This document shows, piece after piece, positions 54,842-64,000 of a stretch of DNA of 64,000 bases. The stretch is from positions 1,550,001 through 1,614,000 of the forward strand of contig NZ_CP104011.1 of NCBI RefSeq assembly GCF_025133575.1, given 5' to 3'. How positions within the stretch are numbered: position 1 is the first letter of the stretch; the number at the start of each line of letters is the position of its first letter. A program made the position numbers and the translations under genes. Source of the DNA: Pseudomonas sp. GCEP-101 (lineage in GTDB: Bacteria; Pseudomonadota; Gammaproteobacteria; Pseudomonadales; Pseudomonadaceae). The notes under the pieces were generated by a model. That model was not told where the DNA came from. It searched no databases and saw nothing but the letters and a program-made list of their open reading frames with translations.

Positions 54842-55621
54842 ATGCGGATCATCAGTGTGAACGTGAATGGTATTCAGGCTGCAGCCGAGCGTGGTTTGCT
54901 CAGTTGGCTGCAAGCCCAGAATGCCGACGTGATCTGCTTGCAGGATACCCGCGCCTCCGCTTTCGATCTGGATGACCCATCCTACCAACTGGATGGCTAC
55001 TTCCTGTACGCCTGCGATGCCGAAGTGCCCAGCCAGGGTGGCGTCGCAATCTATAGTCGTCTGCAACCCAAGGCTGTCATAAGCGGCCTGGGTTTCGAGA
55101 TGGCCGATCGTTACGGGCGCTACCTGCAAGCCGATTTCGACAAGGTGAGTATCGCCACTCTCCTGCTGCCTACCGGGCAGGAAGGGGACGAGAACCTGAA
55201 CCACAAGTTCAAGTTCATGGACGATTTCGCCCAATACATGAACAAGCAGCGCCGCAAGCGCCGCGAATACATCTATTGCGGCTCGCTGTACGTCGCGCAC
55301 CAGAAGCTGGACGTGAAGAACTGGCGCGAATGCCAGCAGTCGCCCGGCTTCATGGCGCCGGAGCGTGGCTGGATGGATGAGATCTTCGGCACCATGGGCT
55401 ATGTCGACGCCCTGCGCGAGGTCAACCGCGAAGGCGACCAGTACAGCTGGTGGCCGGAAAGCGAACAGGCCGAGCTGCTCAACCTGGGCTGGCGTTTCGA
55501 CTACCAGATCCTCACGCCGGGTCTGCGCCGCTTCGTGCGCAGCGCCAAGCTGCCGCGCCAGCCGCGCTTCTCCCAGCATGCGCCGCTGATCGTGGACTAC
55601 GACTGGACCCTGAGCATCTGA
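54842..55621 (+). CDS. crc: Catabolite repression control protein Crc
   Basis: A 259-residue protein of the exonuclease III/EEP fold. It resembles ExoIII (MRIISVNVNGIQAAAERGLLSWL; GDQYSWWPESEQAELLNLGWRFDYQI) but has lost catalytic residues, as known for Crc. It stabilises Hfq on target mRNAs to repress translation of secondary carbon-source genes, relieved by the CrcZ RNA. Polyamine and amino-acid catabolic genes such as those at 29-43 kb are typical targets. A terminator follows at 55651-55677. Confidence 0.95.
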   Translation: MRIISVNVNGIQAAAERGLLSWLQAQNADVICLQDTRASAFDLDDPSYQLDGYFLYACDAEVPSQGGVAIYSRLQPKAVISGLGFEMADRYGRYLQADFDKVSIATLLLPTGQEGDENLNHKFKFMDDFAQYMNKQRRKRREYIYCGSLYVAHQKLDVKNWRECQQSPGFMAPERGWMDEIFGTMGYVDALREVNREGDQYSWWPESEQAELLNLGWRFDYQILTPGLRRFVRSAKLPRQPRFSQHAPLIVDYDWTLSI

Positions 55622-55650
55622 GTCGCACCTGCCGCCATCGGGCGCACAGA

Positions 55651-55677
55651 AAAAAGCCGGCTTCGCGCCGGCTTTTT
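55651..55677. terminator. Bidirectional terminator between crc and the DUF4870 gene
   Basis: A perfect 11-bp stem (55651-55661 with 55667-55677) with A-run and T-run flanks lies between convergent genes. Confidence 0.9.
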
Positions 55678-55693
55678 CGTGTCTGCTGCGGGC

Positions 55694-56065
55694 CTACTTG
55701 ATCGGCCGCCAGGTGAAGGGATAGCGGTAATCCAGCCCTTCGTTGGCCTTGATCCCGGCGATGATGGTCAGCACCAGCGCGCCGATGCTCACCAGCCCGA
55801 GCAGGAAGAAGCCGATCACCACCAGCATCAGCAGGAAACTGACCACCACCGCGAGGCTCACGGTGATCTGGAAGTTCAGCGCTTCCTTGCCCTGCCGGTC
55901 CACGAAGGGGTCCGATTCACGCTTGATCTGCCAGACGATCAGCGGCCCGAGCAGGTTGCCGAAGGGGAAGATGAAGCCGAGGAAGGCGGCGAAGTGGCAG
56001 AACATCGCCCACTGCCGGGCCTCCTGGCTCGGCTGAACCTGTTGTACCAGTACGTCGTCGCTCAT
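55694..56065 (-). CDS. DUF4870 membrane protein
   Basis: A 123-residue Tic20-like/DUF4870 membrane protein. It has three or four hydrophobic helices: FCHFAAFLGFIFPFGNLLGPL (about residues 22-42), ITVSLAVVVSFLLMLVVIG and LVSIGALVLTIIAGIKA, with the family motif NLLGPLIVWQIKRESDPFVD. The function is unknown. ATG 56065 is chosen with GGAGCC before it. It lies 49 bases downstream of rph on the same strand. Confidence 0.83.
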   Translation of the reverse strand: MSDDVLVQQVQPSQEARQWAMFCHFAAFLGFIFPFGNLLGPLIVWQIKRESDPFVDRQGKEALNFQITVSLAVVVSFLLMLVVIGFFLLGLVSIGALVLTIIAGIKANEGLDYRYPFTWRPIK

Positions 56066-56114
56066 CCTTTGGCTCCTTGCAGGTGAAGATCGGGCGGACG
56101 CGCCGCCCGTCGGA

Positions 56115-56834
56115 TCATTCCGCCAGCGCGGCGCGCTGCAGTTCGAACAGTTCGCGCAGGCCCTGCTGCGCCAGCTCCAGCATGGCATTGAGCTCGGCCG
56201 GCTGGAAGGGCACGCCCTCGGCGGTGCCCTGGACTTCGATGAAGCCGCCGGAATCGGTCATGACCACGTTCAGGTCGGTCTCGGCGGCGGAGTCTTCCAG
56301 GTAGTCCAGGTCCAGCACCGGCTCGCCCTGGTACATGCCCACGGAGACGGCAGCGACCATCTGCTTGAGCGGGTTGCCCTTGAGCGCGCCGCGCTTCTTC
56401 AGCACGGCCAGGGCGTCGATCAGCGCCACGGTGGCACCGGTAATCGACGCGGTGCGGGTACCGCCGTCGGCCTGGATCACATCGCAGTCGATGTACAGGG
56501 TGTTCTCGCCCAGCTTGGAAAGATCCAGCGCGGCGCGCAGGGAACGACCGATCAGGCGCTGGATCTCCAGGGTGCGGCCACCCTGCTTGCCGCGCGCGGC
56601 TTCGCGCTGGTTACGTTCGCCGGTGGAGCGCGGCAGCATGCCGTATTCGGCGGTCAGCCAGCCCTGGCCCTGGCCCTTGAGGAAGCGCGGCACACCGGAT
56701 TCGGCGCTGACGGTGCAGATCACCTTGGTGTCGCCGAACTCGACCAGCACGGAGCCCTCGGCGTGCTTGGTGTAATGGCGGGTGATACGGATCGGGCGCA
56801 GTTGGTCGGCGGCGCGGCCACTGGGACGGTTCAT
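56115..56834 (-). CDS. rph: Ribonuclease PH
   Basis: A 239-residue RNase PH. RNA-binding [18 protein letters not shown]-terminus, phosphate-binding [15 protein letters not shown] (about 73-87), and catalytic acidic [15 protein letters not shown] (as [19 protein letters not shown], about 176-194) are all present. It phosphorolytically trims tRNA 3' ends and participates in rRNA decay. Its full length is intact, unlike the frameshifted rph of E. coli K-12. Divergent from yicC. Confidence 0.97.
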   Translation of the reverse strand: MNRPSGRAADQLRPIRITRHYTKHAEGSVLVEFGDTKVICTVSAESGVPRFLKGQGQGWLTAEYGMLPRSTGERNQREAARGKQGGRTLEIQRLIGRSLRAALDLSKLGENTLYIDCDVIQADGGTRTASITGATVALIDALAVLKKRGALKGNPLKQMVAAVSVGMYQGEPVLDLDYLEDSAAETDLNVVMTDSGGFIEVQGTAEGVPFQPAELNAMLELAQQGLRELFELQRAALAE

Positions 56835-56999
56835 GGAGGCATCCTGTACAGATTACTGGCGGGGGAATGTCCGCCATTATAGAGGCCAGCGGACGGGCGC
56901 AACCACCGCCGGCGTGCGGCTGCGCGCTACGCTGGGGTACAATTACCGGTTTCCGACGACATGTCGGCGGTTTTCCCAGTCTTTGAGAGAGGTGACTCC

Positions 57000-57863
57000 A
57001 TGGTCCACAGCATGACCGCCTTCGCCCGCGTCGAGCGCGCCAGCAGCCATGGAACCCTGAGCTGGGAGCTGCGCTCGGTCAACCACCGCTACCTCGAACC
57101 CAACCTGCGCCTGCCCGAAGCCTTCCGCGACCTCGAAGGCGCGGTGCGCGAAGCGCTGCGCCAGGGGCTCTCGCGCGGCAAGGTGGAATGCACCCTGCGC
57201 TTCAACGAGGAAAACGCCGGCAAGACGCTGCAGGTCGACCGCGAGCGCGCCGCGCAGCTGGTTGCCGCCGCCGAGACCGTCGCCGGCCTGATCAACAACC
57301 CCGCCGCGCTCGACCCGCTGGCGGTGCTCGCCTGGCCGGGCGTGCTGGTGGGCGACGCCGCCGATCCGCAGGCGCTCAATGCCAGCGCGCTGGCCGCCTT
57401 CACCCAGGCACTGGACGAGCTCAAGGCGGGCCGCGCCCGCGAAGGCGCCGAGCTGTCGAAGATCATCGACGAACGCCTGGCGGCGATGCTGGACGAGGTG
57501 GCCAACCTGCGCCAGCTGGTGCCGGAAATGCTCGCCAACCAGCGCCAGAAGATCCTCGACCGCTTCACCGAGATGAAGGCCGAGCTCGACCCGCAGCGCC
57601 TGGAGCAGGAAATGGTCCTGCTGGCGCAGAAGAGCGACGTCGCCGAGGAACTGGACCGGCTTAGCACCCACGTCACCGAAGTGCGCCGCGTACTCAAGGC
57701 CGGCGGTGCCGCCGGGCGGCGCCTGGACTTCCTGATGCAGGAACTCAACCGCGAGGCCAACACGCTGGGTTCGAAGGCTTTCGACCCGCGCTCCACCCAG
57801 GCCGCGGTCAACCTCAAGGTCCTGATCGAGCAGATGCGCGAACAGGTCCAGAATATCGAATAA
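57000..57863 (+). CDS. yicC: YicC family endoribonuclease
   Basis: A 287-residue YicC. N-terminal MVHSMTAFARVERASSHG and SVNHRYLEPNLRLP are diagnostic, and the C-terminal DUF1732 has GRRLDFLMQELNREANTLGSKA (about residues 240-261). E. coli YicC stimulates cleavage and decay of sRNA RyhB and can act as an endoribonuclease. ATG 57000 has GAGAGG in front; the longer frame to 56961 lacks a site. It precedes gmk, 45 bases later. Confidence 0.92.
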   Translation: MVHSMTAFARVERASSHGTLSWELRSVNHRYLEPNLRLPEAFRDLEGAVREALRQGLSRGKVECTLRFNEENAGKTLQVDRERAAQLVAAAETVAGLINNPAALDPLAVLAWPGVLVGDAADPQALNASALAAFTQALDELKAGRAREGAELSKIIDERLAAMLDEVANLRQLVPEMLANQRQKILDRFTEMKAELDPQRLEQEMVLLAQKSDVAEELDRLSTHVTEVRRVLKAGGAAGRRLDFLMQELNREANTLGSKAFDPRSTQAAVNLKVLIEQMREQVQNIE

Positions 57864-58520
<657 letters not shown>

Positions 58521-58620
58521 AACGGGCGAGAGAAGGCACTTCCATTCAGATTGGCGATTTTTTAGACTATCCAGTCCGCCCGGCATTCTCCGGGCTTCCA
58601 TTTTAGTAACGAGGAACACC

Positions 58621-58887
58621 ATGGCCCGCGTCACCGTTGAAGACTGCCTGGACAACGTCGATAACCGTTTCGAGCTGGTCATGCTCGCCACCAAGCGCGC
58701 GCGCCAGCTGGCCACCGGCGGCAAGGAGCCGAAGGTAGCCTGGGAAAACGACAAGCCCACCGTCGTCGCTCTGCGCGAGATCGCCTCGGGCCTGGTGGAT
58801 GCTGAGATCGTTCAGCAGGAGGACGTGGTTGAAGAAGAGCCGCTGTTCGCTGCTTTTGAAGACGAGGCCAACAACGAGGCCCTGTAA
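58621..58887 (+). CDS. rpoZ: RNA polymerase omega subunit
   Basis: An 88-residue omega subunit, family length for Pseudomonas: [20 protein letters not shown] start, [12 protein letters not shown] and a C-terminal acidic tail. Omega assists RNA polymerase assembly and forms part of ppGpp site 1. It sits between gmk and spoT. ATG 58621 follows ACGAGGAACACC. Confidence 0.97.
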   Translation: MARVTVEDCLDNVDNRFELVMLATKRARQLATGGKEPKVAWENDKPTVVALREIASGLVDAEIVQQEDVVEEEPLFAAFEDEANNEAL

Positions 58888-58947
58888 GTCGATGTCAGGC
58901 CGACGAATCGGCGCGCCGCGATGTTCCGCTCGGCAGGGGGTTGACCC

Positions 58948-61056
58948 ATGCCGAGCATAGACGCCTTCGCCGACCGGCTGTCGAGCTATCTGGGCCCGGA
59001 TCAGGTCAACCTGGTCCGCCGCGCCTACTACTACGCCGAGCAGGCCCACGACGGGCAGCGCCGCCGCAGCGGCGAAGCCTACGTCACGCATCCGCTCGCC
59101 GTCGCCAACATCCTCGCCGACATGCACATGGACCATCAGAGCCTGATGGCGGCCATGCTGCACGACGTGATCGAGGACACCGGCATCGCCAAGGAAGCCC
59201 TCACCGGGCAGTTCGGCGAGACCGTCTCGGAACTCGTGGACGGGGTCAGCAAGCTGACCCAGATGAACTTCGAGTCCAAGGCCGAGGCGCAGGCCGAGAA
59301 CTTCCAGAAGATGGCCATGGCCATGGCGCGCGACATCCGCGTGATCCTGGTGAAGCTGGCCGACCGCCTGCACAACATGCGCACCCTGGAAGTGCTGTCG
59401 GGCGAAAAGCGCCGGCGCATCGCCAAGGAAACCCTGGAAATCTACGCTCCCATCGCCAACCGGCTGGGCATGCACAGCATGCGCGTGGAATTCGAGGACC
59501 TGGGCTTCAAGGCCATGCACCCGATGCGTTCCGAACGCATCCGCCAGGCAGTCAAGAAAGCGCGCGGCAACCGCCGCGAGATCGTCGGCAAGATTCAGGA
59601 ATCGCTGGTCAACTGCCTCGCCCGCGAAGGCATGGAAGGCCAGGTCCTGGGCCGCGAGAAGCACCTGTTCAGCATCTACAAGAAGATGCGCGGCAAGCGC
59701 AAGGCGTTCAACGAGATCATGGACGTCTACGCCTTCCGCATCATCGTCGACAAGGTCGACACCTGCTACCGCGTGCTCGGCGCCGTGCACAACCTGTACA
59801 AGCCGTTCCCCGGTCGATTCAAGGACTATATCGCGATTCCCAAGGCCAACGGCTACCAGTCGTTGCACACCACGCTGTTCGGCATGCATGGCGTGCCCAT
59901 CGAGATCCAGATCCGCACCCGCGAGATGGAAGAGATGGCCAACCACGGCATCGCCGCCCACTGGCTGTACAAGTCCAGTGAAGAAGAAGCGCAGAAAGGC
60001 ACCCATGCCCGCGCCCGCCAGTGGGTGAAGGGCATCCTCGAGCTGCAGCAGCGCGCCGGCAACTCGCTGGAATTCATCGAGAACGTGAAGATCGACCTGT
60101 TCCCGGACGAGGTCTACGTCTTCACGCCCAAGGGCCGCATCATGGAGCTGCCCAAGGGTTCGACCGCCGTGGACTTCGCCTACGCCGTGCACACCGACGT
60201 CGGCAACAGTTGCATCGCCTGCCGTATCAACCGCCGCCTGGCGCCGCTGTCCGAACCGCTGCAGAGCGGCGCGACGGTGGAAATCGTCACCGCGCCGGGC
60301 ACCCGGCCGAACCCCGCCTGGCTCAACTTCGTGGTCACCGGCAAGGCGCGCACGCATATCCGCCATGCGCTCAAGCTGCAACGCCGCTCCGAGTCGATCA
60401 ACCTCGGCGAGCGCCTGCTGAACAAGACCCTGGCCGGCTTCGACAGCCACCTGGAGAAGATCCCGCAGGAACGCATCCAGGGCGTGCTCAACGAATACCG
60501 CATGGAAGTCTTCGAGGACCTGCTCGAGGAAATCGGCCTGGGCAACCGCATGGCCTACGTGGTCGCGCGCCGCCTGCTGTCCAGCGAAGGCGAGGAAGCG
60601 CCCAGCGCCGAAGGGCCGCTGGCGATCCGCGGTACCGAGGGCCTGGTGCTCAGCTACGCCAAGTGCTGCACGCCGATTCCGGGCGACCCCATCGTCGGCC
60701 ACCTGTCAGCCGGCAAGGGTATGGTCGTGCACCTGGAGAACTGCCGGAACATCAGCGAAATCCGCCACAATCCGGAAAAGTGCATCCAGCTCAGCTGGGC
60801 CAAGGATGTCACCGGCGAATTCAACGTCGAACTGCGCGTCGAGCTGGAGCACCAGCGCGGCCTGATCGCCCTGCTGGCGACCAGCGTCAACGCGGCCGAC
60901 GGCAACATCGAGAAGATCAGCATGGACGAGCGCGACGGTCGCATCAGCGTGGTCCAGCTCGTCGTCAGCGTGCATGACCGTGTGCACCTGGCCCGCGTCA
61001 TCAAGAAGCTGCGCGCGCTCAAGGGCGTGATCCGCATCACCCGCATGCGCAGCTGA
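58948..61056 (+). CDS. spoT: Bifunctional (p)ppGpp synthetase/hydrolase SpoT
   Basis: A 702-residue RelA/SpoT protein. The HD hydrolase has HDVIEDTG (about 68-75) and KLADRLHNMRTL (about 138), and the synthetase domain has YKKMRGKRKAFNEIMDVYAFRI (about 246-267). A TGS domain (DVYVFTPKGRIMELPKGSTAVDFAYAVH, about 391), a Cys-rich ZFD-like AKCCTPIPGD and a C-terminal ACT domain follow. The hydrolase motifs are intact, as required for SpoT. It is followed 21 bases later by ridA, and probably forms an operon with rpoZ. Confidence 0.97.
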   Translation: MPSIDAFADRLSSYLGPDQVNLVRRAYYYAEQAHDGQRRRSGEAYVTHPLAVANILADMHMDHQSLMAAMLHDVIEDTGIAKEALTGQFGETVSELVDGVSKLTQMNFESKAEAQAENFQKMAMAMARDIRVILVKLADRLHNMRTLEVLSGEKRRRIAKETLEIYAPIANRLGMHSMRVEFEDLGFKAMHPMRSERIRQAVKKARGNRREIVGKIQESLVNCLAREGMEGQVLGREKHLFSIYKKMRGKRKAFNEIMDVYAFRIIVDKVDTCYRVLGAVHNLYKPFPGRFKDYIAIPKANGYQSLHTTLFGMHGVPIEIQIRTREMEEMANHGIAAHWLYKSSEEEAQKGTHARARQWVKGILELQQRAGNSLEFIENVKIDLFPDEVYVFTPKGRIMELPKGSTAVDFAYAVHTDVGNSCIACRINRRLAPLSEPLQSGATVEIVTAPGTRPNPAWLNFVVTGKARTHIRHALKLQRRSESINLGERLLNKTLAGFDSHLEKIPQERIQGVLNEYRMEVFEDLLEEIGLGNRMAYVVARRLLSSEGEEAPSAEGPLAIRGTEGLVLSYAKCCTPIPGDPIVGHLSAGKGMVVHLENCRNISEIRHNPEKCIQLSWAKDVTGEFNVELRVELEHQRGLIALLATSVNAADGNIEKISMDERDGRISVVQLVVSVHDRVHLARVIKKLRALKGVIRITRMRS

Positions 61057-61077
61057 TCCCCACCCCAAGGAGTCGAC

Positions 61078-61458
61078 ATGACCAAGACCGTTATCCACAC
61101 CGACAAGGCACCGGCCGCCATTGGCACCTACTCCCAGGCGATCAAGGCTGGCAACACCGTCTATGTCTCCGGTCAGATCCCGCTGGACCCGAAAACCATG
61201 GAACTGGTCGAGGGCTTCGAAGAGCAGACCGTCCAGGTCTTCGAGAACCTCAAGGCCGTCATCGAAGCCTCCGGCGGCTACCTGCACGACGTGGCCAAGC
61301 TGAACATCTTCCTCACCGACCTGTCGCACTTCGCCAAGGTCAACGAGATCATGGGCAAGTACTTCACCCAGCCCTACCCGGCCCGCGCCGCCATCGGCGT
61401 TGCCGCCCTGCCCAAGGGCGCCCAGGTCGAGATGGACGCCATCGTCGTCCTGGAATAA
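61078..61458 (+). CDS. ridA: 2-iminobutanoate/2-iminopropanoate deaminase RidA
   Basis: A 126-residue archetypal RidA. It has [23 protein letters not shown] (residues 16-38) and [20 protein letters not shown], with Arg103 as the catalytic-site arginine equivalent to E. coli Arg105. It hydrolyses reactive enamines and imines made by PLP enzymes, protecting branched-chain and other metabolism. It follows spoT in many pseudomonads. Confidence 0.95.
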   Translation: MTKTVIHTDKAPAAIGTYSQAIKAGNTVYVSGQIPLDPKTMELVEGFEEQTVQVFENLKAVIEASGGYLHDVAKLNIFLTDLSHFAKVNEIMGKYFTQPYPARAAIGVAALPKGAQVEMDAIVVLE

Positions 61459-61470
61459 GCCGTAACTCCC

Positions 61471-61497
61471 AAACGGGGCCTTCAGGGCCCCGTTTTC
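61471..61497 (+). terminator. Terminator of the rpoZ-spoT-ridA unit
   Basis: A perfect 10-bp stem (61471-61480 with 61486-61495) ends in TTTT just past the ridA stop. Confidence 0.85.
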
Positions 61498-61516
61498 TTG
61501 TCTGCAAGGAGCACAC

Positions 61517-62251
61517 ATGCGTCGCGCCCTGATCCTGAGCGCCCTGGTCAGCCTGCTCACCGGCTGCGCCGGCACCCCGTCCGACCCTTCCGGCGTCTGG
61601 GTCAACCAGGCCGCCATCGATGCTGCCGGCAAGGGCGGCAAGCTGCGCGAGGCGCTGCTGGCCTACGGCCCGAACCTGGAATGGAAGCTGGACACCAAGG
61701 CCCGTCAGGCCACCTTCAGCAACGGCTTCGAGCTGGGCGAAGGCCAACTGACCGCCGAAGATCCCAAGCACTACCGCGTCGACTTCTACGGCAGCAACCA
61801 GGAATCCCTGGAGCTGGACGGCAAGGAGCTGGTGCAGGTGGGCAGCGACAACTGGCCTGAGCAGCGCTTCCAGCGCCCCAAGGAGCAGCCCGCCGCGCAA
61901 GGCCCGGCCGGCAGCACCTTCGAGAACGCGCTCTACGCCGCGTACCTCAAGGGCACCTGGATCATCGAGGAAGGCGACGGCAAGGGCAGCAAGGTCAAGT
62001 TCGCCCCCAACGGCAGCCTCGAGGGCATGCCCGGCTTCGATCGCTACGCGCTGTGCCTGGCCGGCGACTGCGCGGCGATGAGCGGCGACAACGACAGCAT
62101 CTGGCTGCAACAGGGCCAGCAGGGCCGCGAATACCTGTTCGAGCGCGACGGCGACAAGCTGGAGCTGTTCGAAGCGGTGAACCGCGCCCAGGCCGACGAG
62201 ATGCCCAGCTACGAACCCGGCAACAAGGTCTGGACCCTGGAGCGCGATTGA
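61517..62251 (+). CDS. Uncharacterised outer-membrane-type lipoprotein
   Basis: A 244-residue lipoprotein. A signal with lipobox LLTGC (Cys17, no Asp at +2, so probably outer membrane) precedes two similar halves: SGVWVNQAAIDAAGKGGKLREAL (about 25-47) with NLEWKLDTKARQATFSNGFELGEG, and GTWIIEEGDGKGSKVKFAPNGSLEGM (about 149-174). Both halves look like small beta-barrel/lipocalin-like modules. I do not recognise a function. GTCTGCAAGGAG precedes ATG 61517, giving a good ribosome site. Confidence 0.8.
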   Translation: MRRALILSALVSLLTGCAGTPSDPSGVWVNQAAIDAAGKGGKLREALLAYGPNLEWKLDTKARQATFSNGFELGEGQLTAEDPKHYRVDFYGSNQESLELDGKELVQVGSDNWPEQRFQRPKEQPAAQGPAGSTFENALYAAYLKGTWIIEEGDGKGSKVKFAPNGSLEGMPGFDRYALCLAGDCAAMSGDNDSIWLQQGQQGREYLFERDGDKLELFEAVNRAQADEMPSYEPGNKVWTLERD

Positions 62252-62281
62252 CCTGCGCGAGCGGGGGCGATTGACGCAACG

Positions 62282-62905
62282 TCAGCGCAGCCCGCTCCAC
62301 AGCAGCCAGCCCCCGAGCGCCAGCAGCAGGCCGCCGCAGAGGCGGTCCAGCGCCGTGACCCGGCGCTTGAGCCAGCCTCGCCAGCGCGGGCGATCCAGCA
62401 GGCGCACCAGCGCCATGTCCCACAGCAGCACCACCGTGCCCATCCACAGCACGCAGACGCCCAGCGCCCAGCCCGGCAGGTGGAACTGCCCGAGCACGCC
62501 GAACAGCCCAGTGTAAAAGATCGGCAGCTTGGGGTTCAGGCTGCTGGCCAGCAGGCCCTCGCGCATACCGCGCAGGAATCCACCACTGCGCAGCGCTCCC
62601 CGCTCCATGGGAATTTCCAGCTCCCGCCGCGCCAGCACCGCCTGCGCACCGAGCCAGACGAAGTAGGCGCCACCCAGCAGCTGCACCACCCGCAGGCCCT
62701 GGCTCGCCACGTCCGGCAGCAGGCCGAGGACGAACAGCACCAGCAGCATGCTCGCCAGATTGGCCAGGGCGATGCCCGCCGCGCAGCCGTCGGCATGGCG
62801 CCGCCCCCGCAGCAGCGCGGCGCGGATCAACAGGAAGAAGTCCGGCCCCGGCGACAGCAGGGCGGCGAAGTGGGTGCTGGCGACCAGCGCGAAAGCGGCG
62901 AACAT
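62282..62905 (-). CDS. LysE/RhtB family amino-acid exporter
   Basis: A 207-residue LysE-family membrane protein with six predicted helices. It has the conserved SPGPDFFLLIRAALLRGRR (about 18-36) and the SSLNPKLPIFY loop (about 122). It exports amino acids or homoserine-lactone-like compounds; the substrate is unknown. It lies 67 bases downstream of the AraC gene on the same strand, so they may form an operon and the regulator may control export. Confidence 0.88.
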   Translation of the reverse strand: MFAAFALVASTHFAALLSPGPDFFLLIRAALLRGRRHADGCAAGIALANLASMLLVLFVLGLLPDVASQGLRVVQLLGGAYFVWLGAQAVLARRELEIPMERGALRSGGFLRGMREGLLASSLNPKLPIFYTGLFGVLGQFHLPGWALGVCVLWMGTVVLLWDMALVRLLDRPRWRGWLKRRVTALDRLCGGLLLALGGWLLWSGLR

Positions 62906-62972
62906 GGCGATCTCCCGGAAAGCGGCGTCGCGCAGTCTGGAAGCGTCGGGGCTCGCCGGTCTTGGAAGAAAG

Positions 62973-63773
62973 TCAGGTGCGCGTGGCGCGCAGGAAGCGC
63001 CCCGGCGTGACGCCGGTGAAGCGGCGGAAGGTGCCGGAGAAGTGCGCCTGGTCGTAGAAGCCCAGGGCCAGCGCGACGTCCAGTGGCTTCTCGCCGGCCA
63101 CCAGCAGGCGCTTGGCTTCGCGGATACGGCGCTGCAGCAGGTAGGTGTGCGGCGGCACGCCATAGGCGTTGCGGAAGGCGTCGATCAGGTGGCGCGGATG
63201 GCGCTGCAGCAGCGCAGCCAGCGCTTCGAGACTGACCGCCTCGCGGTAGTGCGCCTCCAGGTAGTCGCGCAGTCTTGCGGTCACGCTGCCATCGCGCGAG
63301 GCCGAGGCAGCCGGGCGCATGCCGCCGTGGCGAACGAACACCAACTCCAGCAGCGCCAGCAGTTCGCTCTCCAGCGCCAGCGCATCGTTGCGCTCGAACT
63401 CGCTGGCGACGCGCCGCAGCGCCTCCGCCACCTGCCCGTCATCGTGCGGATTGAGCGCCTGGAAGCCCCGCGGCAACTGCTTGCGCCCCAGCAGCGGGAG
63501 CAGGCGCGATTCCTCGATGTAGAGCATGCGATAGACCAGCCGCTCGCTCTCGGCATTGCCGGTGTGCGGCTCCTCCGGGTTCATCAACGACAGGGTGCCG
63601 GCCGGCAGCACGTGGTGCGCGCCGCGGCACTGGTAGCCACCGGCACCCTGGAGGATGGCGCCGATGGCGAAGGCATCGTGGCTGTGACGCCCGAATGGCT
63701 GGCCGGAGAAGTCCGCATGGAACAACTCCACCCCAGGCAACCAGGGGCGCGCCAGCAGCCGGTTGGCGTCCAT
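62973..63773 (-). CDS. AraC-family transcriptional regulator with cupin sensor
   Basis: A 266-residue AraC protein. The N-terminal cupin sensor (ELFHADFSGQPFGRHSHDAFAIG, about 16-38) precedes a C-terminal double HTH with EALAALLQRHPRHLIDAFRNAYG and DVALALGFYDQAHFSGTFRRFTG (about 205-255). This architecture is widespread for LysE-linked regulators sensing amino acids. It probably controls the downstream LysE exporter. Confidence 0.9.
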   Translation of the reverse strand: MDANRLLARPWLPGVELFHADFSGQPFGRHSHDAFAIGAILQGAGGYQCRGAHHVLPAGTLSLMNPEEPHTGNAESERLVYRMLYIEESRLLPLLGRKQLPRGFQALNPHDDGQVAEALRRVASEFERNDALALESELLALLELVFVRHGGMRPAASASRDGSVTARLRDYLEAHYREAVSLEALAALLQRHPRHLIDAFRNAYGVPPHTYLLQRRIREAKRLLVAGEKPLDVALALGFYDQAHFSGTFRRFTGVTPGRFLRATRT

Positions 63774-63781
63774 CAGACCTT

Positions 63782-64000
63782 TCAGTCCTGCTTGCCGGCG
63801 AGGATGGCCGCATAGCCTTCGCGGAAGCTCGGGTAGCGCGGCGCCCAGCCCAGGGCGCGGGCGCGGGCATTGCTGCAGCGCTTGCTGCCGGCGCGGCGCA
63901 CGGTCTGCTCGTCGGCCCAGTGGGTGACGCCCAGCTGCTCGCGCAACCAGCCGACCACCTCGTGCAGCGCCGCCGGCTCGTTGTCCACGCCGAGGTAGCA
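63782..64000 (-). CDS. NAD(P)-dependent epimerase/dehydratase, C-terminal fragment
   Basis: The last 72 codons of a minus-strand gene that continues beyond the window. The segment CYLGVDNEPAALHEVVGWL...GSKRCSNARARALGWAPRYPSFREGYAAIL has the C-terminal motifs of atypical short-chain dehydrogenase/epimerases of the YeeZ type (NVDD-like, SKR..NARLR..GW...YPS...G). The N-terminal Rossmann fold lies outside, so identity is tentative. Confidence 0.75.
   Translation of the reverse strand, partial: CYLGVDNEPAALHEVVGWLREQLGVTHWADEQTVRRAGSKRCSNARARALGWAPRYPSFREGYAAILAGKQD

Noticed and set aside
56115..56834. rph frameshift like that of E. coli K-12
   Set aside because: The frame is continuous for 239 residues with all catalytic motifs.

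Overview
The window is about 64 kb of a high-GC Pseudomonas chromosome, most likely from the P. aeruginosa / P. citronellolis / P. nitroreducens side of the genus. The evidence is protein similarity recognised by eye (SutA, AlgC, Crc, PchP, PauR, LptM, CycB) and a gene order that follows the P. aeruginosa PAO1 segment running from rnk through lptM, dapF, xerC, glnK-amtB, pchP, rep, cycB, dadAX, lrp, algC, argB, pyrE, crc, rph, gmk, rpoZ and spoT. No rRNA, tRNA, CRISPR array, prophage or insertion sequence was found. The window is core chromosome, with scattered small repeats and a few lineage-specific genes.

Layout. Positions 1-2300: rnk, then an AraC regulator-cyaY-DUF1289 operon on the minus strand. 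2376-6053: the lptM-(lysA remnant)-dapF-DUF484-xerC-HAD phosphatase series. lysA, normally between lptM and dapF, survives only as a 95-codon in-frame stub. 6054-6350: REP-type repeats. 6355-9470: sutA, yjbQ and the glnK-amtB nitrogen operon with a candidate sigma-54 promoter. 9468-16530: ubiK, yifB, a Rid protein, a DUF1127 protein, a MocR regulator, a membrane-thioredoxin fusion and a chemoreceptor. 16940-17791: an unrecognised 283-residue repeat protein with no Arg, Trp or Tyr. 17856-28591: phosphorylcholine phosphatase, a divergent LysR/MATE pair, a GGDEF-EAL phosphodiesterase, rep helicase, xpt and a CoA hydrolase/transferase.

28687-43564 is rich in amine and amino-acid catabolism: cytochrome c5, pauR, dadX, a Rid protein and dadA, then YdbL-YnbE-YdbH (outer-membrane lipid homeostasis), lrp, a polyamine-type FAD oxidase, a phospholipase D lipoprotein, an MFS transporter, a polyamine-type aldehyde dehydrogenase and a cupin. 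D-Ala/L-Ala use (dadA, dadX, lrp) and polyamine breakdown (pauR, the oxidase and the dehydrogenase) are interleaved with their regulators. 43863-53459: rpmB-rpmG, a peptide-binding protein, radC, coaBC, dut, algC (long form with a membrane-anchored sensor-like N-terminus), argB and a thioesterase. 53478-61458: pyrE, crc, rph, yicC, gmk, rpoZ, spoT and ridA, a growth-control and nucleotide cluster. The right edge holds a lipoprotein, a LysE exporter with an AraC regulator, and the C-terminus of a probable epimerase cut by the window end.

The best candidates for something undescribed are the Arg/Trp/Tyr-free repeat protein at 16940-17791 and the collapsed lysA at 2528-2815. Functions are assigned from recognised families without database searches. 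Start codons were chosen from ribosome-binding sites, spacing and known family lengths.
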